Assembly: GCA_028551475.1 (NCBI GenBank)
Contig: CM052361.1
Span: 19,915,491 to 19,979,490, forward strand
DNA: 64,000 bases
Direction of reading: 5' to 3'
DNA from: Casuarina equisetifolia
Lineage: Eukaryota; Streptophyta; Magnoliopsida; Fagales; Casuarinaceae
In this document: positions 58,366-64,000 of the stretch, in pieces
Position numbering within the stretch: the stretch's first letter is position 1
How the letters are laid out: the number at the start of each line of letters is the position of its first letter
Notes under the pieces: model-generated
Told to the model about the DNA's origin: nothing
Database searches by the model: none
What the model saw: the letters and a program-made list of their open reading frames with translations, nothing else
Program-made: the position numbers and the translations under genes

Positions 58366-59350
58366 GAAAACAAATCTTATAGGATCTGTGTAGACAAATC
58401 TAAAACATCATTTGTATTACCAATAAAATCAAAAGAGAATAGTTAGAAACATAACACATCATTTGCATTACCAATAAAACTAAAAGAAAATAGTTAGAAA
58501 CATAACACATCATTTGCATTACCAATAAAACTAAAAGAAATTAGTTAGAAACATACCATTCTTGCAATCCATTTTCACTGTATCAAAAACACACAAATGT
58601 GAATTGGTTTCCTAGCTGAGGCAGATATCCTTTATTCTCATAAGAAGTGCTAGCTCGATGAGAGAACCTAGGATTATACCTTTGTAAAAAGTGACTCTCA
58701 GTAACCATAAAAATAGTACGAATTTATACTATGAACTAGGAGATAAGACTTAGCCTTGACCTTATATACATCCCAATAGGCCCACTAATTACGGCCTTAT
58801 TTGGTTAGCCACGACCCACATCAACCAGTCTATATTTCAAAACTCATGGACCAACTTAATATAGCACACTTAAGTTAGCCTAATTGACAATTAAGCTAAC
58901 ATTCTCTCATTTGGGCTATATTAATGTAAAATTATGCACGCTTTTACATTGATCTAAACACAGTTCTTAACTATCATCCCATTACATAAGATTTCAAACT
59001 TTGAATCACGATAGTAACTATATCTATTAAGTGATACAACACTAACTATGACCACAAAAGTTCTTAACCTCATTAATATGGATGAATATGGTAATGTGGC
59101 AACTATATAATATTTTAACAATTTCTTTATGTGTTATCATTGTTGTTAGTTTAATTCTCTCTCATTTGATAACAAAACGTCATTAGAGAATATACTTTAT
59201 GGTTCCAACGAACCTTTGTCATACCTTGTCCTTTATAACTTGAGTTTAACTTTATATGTTATAAGATATCCTTATGGCTAACTAGTTTTAGCCAATGCTT
59301 AAGGTTTACATTTTCCTTAAGTCTTTAAAGATCAAGCAACTTTTGTTATC
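58366..59350. mobile_element. Unclassified insertion in the EXO5 pseudogene
   Basis: This roughly 980-base AT-rich segment has no counterpart in copies 1 or 2 and replaces exons 1-3 of copy 3. Part of it (around 58900, CATTCTCTCATTTGGGC) has the look of plant copia LTR sequence. I could not find paired termini or coding sequence, so the class is open. Confidence 0.4.
58407..58556 (+). repeat. Minisatellite, 51-bp unit, three copies
   Basis: Units at 58407-58457, 58458-58508 and 58509-58556 (the last partial) each begin ATCATTTG(T/C)ATTACC and end near TTAGAAACATAACAC, with only a few substitutions. Confidence 0.92.
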
Positions 59351-62113
59351 ATATCTTGATTAAGCAACTTATTGTCACATGCTTATCTTCTATTGTAAAA
59401 GATCAACTAAATCCTCTTATATGATTAAATTGTTCTATTACATTTATAATGAAGTTCATTACATTTTTTTCCACCCAAATTTACATCACCTTTGATATGA
59501 TAGGACCTCTGCCTATTCTACATTAGGGGTCCACCCATTACTCATCTCATTATAGGGGTTAATAGTTACAAGGGCCACTAGGTAGGTTTATTGCTTACCT
59601 CATACTAGTTGATAATAGTTGCACACCATAGGCTTGGATTACAATTTGGCTCTAACACTACTTGTCATTTAGTTCCATCCCAAAAGGTCAATCTAAAGTA
59701 AGGAGTAGCCATATTTCTTCATATGGTTAAATTTTCTTGCTAGCCTACACTAATGTATGAGAATGAAGTCCATTACATTATGATATTTAATGCAGATCAA
59801 TTCTTGTGTAGCCAACAACAACTATATTGTGGTTATATTTTAATGGTCATGAAATACCTTGAGAGTAGTTTAATATGGGTTGGGAATGAATCCCACCTTG
59901 AAAAGAGTGTGTTGAGCTTTAATAAAAGAGCAAAACATTTTTCTACTTACTACTTAGTGTTTAAAGTACTTTATTATTTCCTACTCGTATAATATTTGGA
60001 TATCATCAAATTAAGTAGCAATAATTTGTAAAGTGCTTCCTTTTTTGGGTGGGAAGTATTAAGAAAACTACAAAAGGAATGGAATGCTTTTCCAAGTCCT
60101 AATACAAAAAGATTGATGTTGGGCTTTTTGTTAGGGGATATATTTTTCCCTTTTATTTTTCCATATGTCCATCTTTCTTTCAGCTATAAATGGTATTTGA
60201 AACACTACTATTAATATTCATTTTCCTTTAGTTGATGTCATGTATTTGCTTTGCAATTAGATTATGCTTAACAAATGTTGATGAGATCTGCATGCTAGAA
60301 ATAGAAACTTATGGAAACCCATAATAGTTGACATAAAGACTTGTGAAGGAGATACTTTTCTTATTAAAGCAAAAGAAGGAAGGAGAAATATGCATGATGA
60401 AAAATTCTTAACAAATGCACCAAAAGAAAGTTATGACTTCCATTTCTACTTTGGCAGGCTACAAGTCTATGTGGGAGACAATTTAGTTGTTGATAATTTT
60501 CCCCCCAAATAGTTCTTTGAATTTTTTTTCCTTGAACCTTCATTATGTCTTATCTAAAGAAACCCAGGAACAAATTGTTGAGTCAGGGCTCCCTGCAAAG
60601 GTAAAGACTCCCATCTTTCTTAGAGATTATTAATTTAGTAGCTTGAGAAATAGGGTCAATGATGTTCCTATCATCATAATGCCTATTATTGAGGTTCTCC
60701 AAGTAAGAGAAATAAGTTTGTTACATTCTTTAGAGGTACTTAGAATTGTTATTAGAGAATAGAATTAGGATAAGTACTTTTAGCAATATGGTTTTTTGAT
60801 TGCTTTTTTAGGACAAATCCTTGAAGATTTTTGCAACATGTGAATAATATTCCGTTTTAGAGTTTTCAAATAAGAGCTCAATGCTTTCTATATTGTAACT
60901 TATTTTATTTTTACTTTATAAACCCTTGTGACATAGGGAGATTGTATATAAATACATGCAATATGCTCCTCCCTTCTCATGACCAACTTTTGTTGAGGTT
61001 AGTAGAACATTTATGCTTTTCTTTCCTAGGTTAAATGATTTTGAATATTTTATTGCTTAGAATTCAAGGAAGTTTCCATTAATTCACATAAAGCTAGGTT
61101 TCCACTTAAAATTGCGTGTTCTATATGTTTTGGTGGTTGGAGCAACACTATGAGATGTTGAATGGGAACTGCTAAAAGAGATGACTAATTCAATATTGTT
61201 CTTAACATGAATGTACTTTACTAGTGTTTAGTATTTTTGAGTTAAAGGGTGATGTCCCACGAAAAATTAGTTTGATTGACTAGTGTAAATTAAATGTCCT
61301 TTGATAGTAGAGAATGATATATTTTCAAATGGCTACTCCACTCTAACTAATATTGGAATACTAATTACTTATGTTATTGCCTTAACTATAGCCATGTTTT
61401 TCATGAATAAAGGAGGAATCACCATTTGATATCAACAAACTCTTACTAAAAAGTATTAGGTTGTTGAGAGTTAATGAAATGTCCCTTATTCTCTAGACTA
61501 TACACTTCATATGGATATATTTAGTGATTATGTTAATTAGTTACTTCTATTGAGCAACTTACCCAGTTAGTTTCAAGTAGATATGAGTTCCAAGAAAGGT
61601 ATCCTTTCCTTAATGAAGAACAATTTGCATTTGACTTTGATTAGGTCACGAATCAAATTTAGGATTGTTTGGAGTTTTGGCTAAGGGAGCAAGAAGCTTG
61701 CTACAGTCCAATGGAAAAGTGGTGGAAGTGCAAGTTCTATTGGTTTGCTTTTAATTATCCTATAAATACTCAACCTAATATGACTCCATATCCATATCAC
61801 ATGAGTGAATATGACCTTGGAAGTGTGGAACATTATGTATCACCTAAGCAAAAAATGCATTTTTCGTAAGCAATGACAATTCATAGTTGTAACGATTTGC
61901 AATTTGTTATCAAATAAGTTCATTATTTAATGTATGTAAATCAACTTTATTGTGTTTGTCTGTGTTATTGTTTATTTGTATTACAAGAGTTGAAATTTAC
62001 CATATACTTGTACATCTTCCACACAAATACACCATTCTATCATTTATCTTTTGCACATTAATGACAATGCTTGTAAATTACAAATTTTTTCTATGAAAGT
62101 TATGAGAAGTTTT

Positions 62114-64000
62114 TGTCAAAATACAAAGGATTTTTGGATAAAAGCTTGTCTTTCATTCATAAATGGGAGAAACCTTTCAGGATTTCTTGGTTATAGGTGG
62201 GAGAATTATTCTCATGTTAAGGATTACCCAAACTATAAATTACTTTTTATAGTACAAAGGCATTGTCGGTGAGGGATGGAGCTGCACATCATTCATCTAA
62301 TCTAGGCTTCCATGTGGGGCAATCTCAAAGAGTGAAGGGACTTTATTATAGCTATTGTAGTAGTTGTTGTTAGATAAGCACGAGTGGTAGCCATAGGAGA
62401 CATGGTTACCTTTCTTATTCTTATCTTATGTTCGATAATCCCTTTTCAAGTTAATGCTTGATATGAATTAATGACATTCAGCTTGCTGAGGAGATGAGTA
62501 TCCTAATTCGCCCTAGGGCTTTGGTTAAAACATTTGCTAATTGGTCTTTGGTTTTAACATATCCTATCTTGATAAAGTCATATCAAATCTTTTCTCAAAT
62601 GAAATGGTAGTCGACATCTTTGTGTTTGGTACGCTAATGCACTGTAATGTTGGCAACAAGCTCCATGGTAGCCTTGTTACAATATAATGTCATAGGCAAG
62701 AGACCTTAACCCTTATATCGCTTAGAAGCCCCAATAACCAGATAACTTCATAAGATGTAAAAGTCATGGCTTGATACTCTACTTTTACGGAAGAGAGAGA
62801 GATTATAGCTTGTTTCTTGCTTTTCCATGAAATGAATGCATATCCAAGCATAACACAAAACCTAGTGATTGATTTTATGTTAACTTTAGAAGTAGCATAG
62901 TTTGAATCACAAAAAGCTCTCATCTTGTAGCCTCCTAAAGTGAGAATGAATAATCTAGTGCTAAGGTAGCTCTTTAGGTATATTACTAATCTAGTAGCTA
63001 TTACCTAATGAGATTTCTTAAGCAAGTGCATTATCTGAGCTAAATTATGCATTATATAAGAGATTTCAGGTTTTGTGACATTGAGCTAGTTTAGTTTCCT
63101 TACAAGTTGTTGATACTTCAGTGGGTCATTAAGAAAGGGATCATCATATTGGGGTACTTATGCTCCTTGATCATCTTTGAATATAGTCAGTGATAAGTTG
63201 GTGTCCATGAGATTGTTAATTGGTTTGGTGCCCTAAGTCCCATATCTTTTATAAATTCTAGAATGTATTTGTGTTGACTCAAGTGAATGCCCTTATCATT
63301 TCTTAGGATCTCAATCCCAAGTCCTTGATGTGGAAAGATGAATAAAGGTGTGTCTTTAATTCTTGTATACCATTAATGTCACTATTAGTGATAAGTATAT
63401 CATTAATATAAATCATAAGAATAACCATGAGATTATCTTTTTGTTTGATAAATAGCAAGGTGTCATGCATAGAATCCTAATATCCTATTGCAAGTAATGC
63501 ATTTATGAACTTTGCATACCATTGTCTAGCTACTTACTTTAGTCCATAGATAGACTTCTTTAGCTTGCAAACCTTCCCACTGTACTTTATCAAATCCTTT
63601 GGTGGGAGCTTTATGTAAACCTTTTCATTAAGAGCTCATTGTAGAAATGCGTTGTTGATACCTGTGTAATGAATATTCCATTGATGTTGAGTTGCTAAGG
63701 AGTGAGTACATCTAATTTTGATATGCTTGATTACAAAAGCGAAGATCTTATGATAATCCATGCATTCTTTCTAGATGTATCCTTTTCTTACTAGTGTGGC
63801 TTTGTATCTTTTCACTGATCCATCACCTTTATACTTGATTTTGTACACCCATTTGCAACCTATAGGTTTCCTTCCTTTAGGCAAGTTGACTATTTCTCAT
63901 GTGTTGTTTGCCTTTAGTGCCTTGATTACATGTTCCATGGCATCTTGCCATCTAAGATTGCCAATTGCCTCATGGTGATGGGTTAGCTTAATGTCGACAG
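62114..64000 (-). mobile_element. 3' part of a decayed Ty1/copia retrotransposon, truncated by window end
   Basis: On the minus strand the order is reverse transcriptase then RNase H. The RT active-site region reads YINDILIT near 63395-63415, where the usual YVDD is altered. The preceding block VCKLKKSLYGLKQ is recognisable in degraded form near 63530-63600. RNase H at 62690-62923 includes FCDSNYATSK, GYAFISWKSKKQ and SSVKVEYQAM. The downstream copia hallmark KTKDQLANVLTKAL is at about 62500-62560. The 3' LTR should occupy about 62114-62440. Its edge is where homology to the EXO5 copy 2 flank stops (TTTTTG|TC at about 62114), so the element inserted into the EXO5 copy 3 flank. Confidence 0.85.

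Larger units (their letters stand above)
58130..62113 (+). pseudogene. Exonuclease V pseudogene (copy 3)
   Basis: 58130-58365 aligns with the leader of copy 2, but the start ATGAACGAGTC has become ATTAAAGAGTC. Exons 1-3 are missing, replaced by about 980 bases of unrelated DNA. Homology resumes at about 59350 inside intron 3, including the TRIM-like element (about 59370-59790). Exon 4 (about 60262-60390) has deletions and stops. Exon 5 (about 60458-60600) has a stop at 'CCCAAATAG'. Exon 6 (about 60925-61000) lacks its acceptor. Exon 7 (about 61585-61869) keeps part of the C-terminal frame, but the cluster reads CKFYWFAFNYP and has lost cysteines. The 3' flank ends abruptly at 62113 where a copia element begins. 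It is a clear non-functional relic. Confidence 0.88.

Noticed and set aside
58407-58556. CRISPR-like repeat array
   Set aside because: The 51-base units are directly adjacent with no spacers, in a plant genome. It is a minisatellite.

Overview
The window is nuclear DNA from a flowering plant, most likely a woody eudicot (a grapevine-like genome would fit, but species cannot be proven from sequence alone). Evidence is the intron-rich genes with GT-AG splice sites, plant-specific families (PPR protein, vicilin-like cupin, PDIL5-1, plant-type EF-1alpha with a 5'-leader intron), AT-rich intergenic DNA and decayed Ty1/copia and Ty3/gypsy elements. All exon boundaries below were set by hand from splice consensus, reading frame and paralogue comparison.

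Layout. (1) 1-7.6 kb: a decayed Ty3/gypsy retrotransposon on the minus strand, split by two long solo-LTR-like insertions. (2) 7.6-15.2 kb: AT-rich DNA with one small unrecognised gene candidate near 11.25 kb and a TRIM-like mini-retrotransposon at 13.1 kb. (3) 15.2-24 kb: two intact EF-1alpha genes in tandem on the minus strand. (4) 24.3-27.3 kb: a mitochondrial-type PPR gene, with a possible small spliced ORF downstream. (5) 30.3-36.3 kb: one intact EF-1alpha gene and one EF-1alpha pseudogene, both on the plus strand. (6) 37.3-41.1 kb: PDIL5-1, an ER thioredoxin-fold protein, minus strand. (7) 42.1-44.5 kb: a two-cupin vicilin-like seed protein gene, minus strand, with a seed/ABA-type promoter motif. 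(8) 45.3-62.1 kb: three tandem exonuclease V (EXO5) copies on the plus strand, the first two apparently intact and the third a pseudogene. (9) 62.1-64 kb: the 3' part of a decayed Ty1/copia element, minus strand, running off the window.

The most informative part is the history of local duplications. The EF-1alpha plus PDIL5-1-end segment was duplicated: one unit kept EF-1alpha and lost PDIL5-1, and the other did the reverse. The coding region and coding intron of the third EF-1alpha gene belong to the lineage of the oppositely oriented pair 8-15 kb away, while its leader intron and 3' flank belong to its pseudogene neighbour. This indicates gene conversion across an inverted array. The EXO5 array records an order of events through a TRIM-like insertion shared by copies 2 and 3 but absent from copy 1.

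There is no operon-like functional linkage. The genes serve translation elongation, organelle RNA metabolism, ER folding, seed storage and DNA repair, and are neighbours by plant genome history. I found no convincing tRNA, rRNA or CRISPR array.
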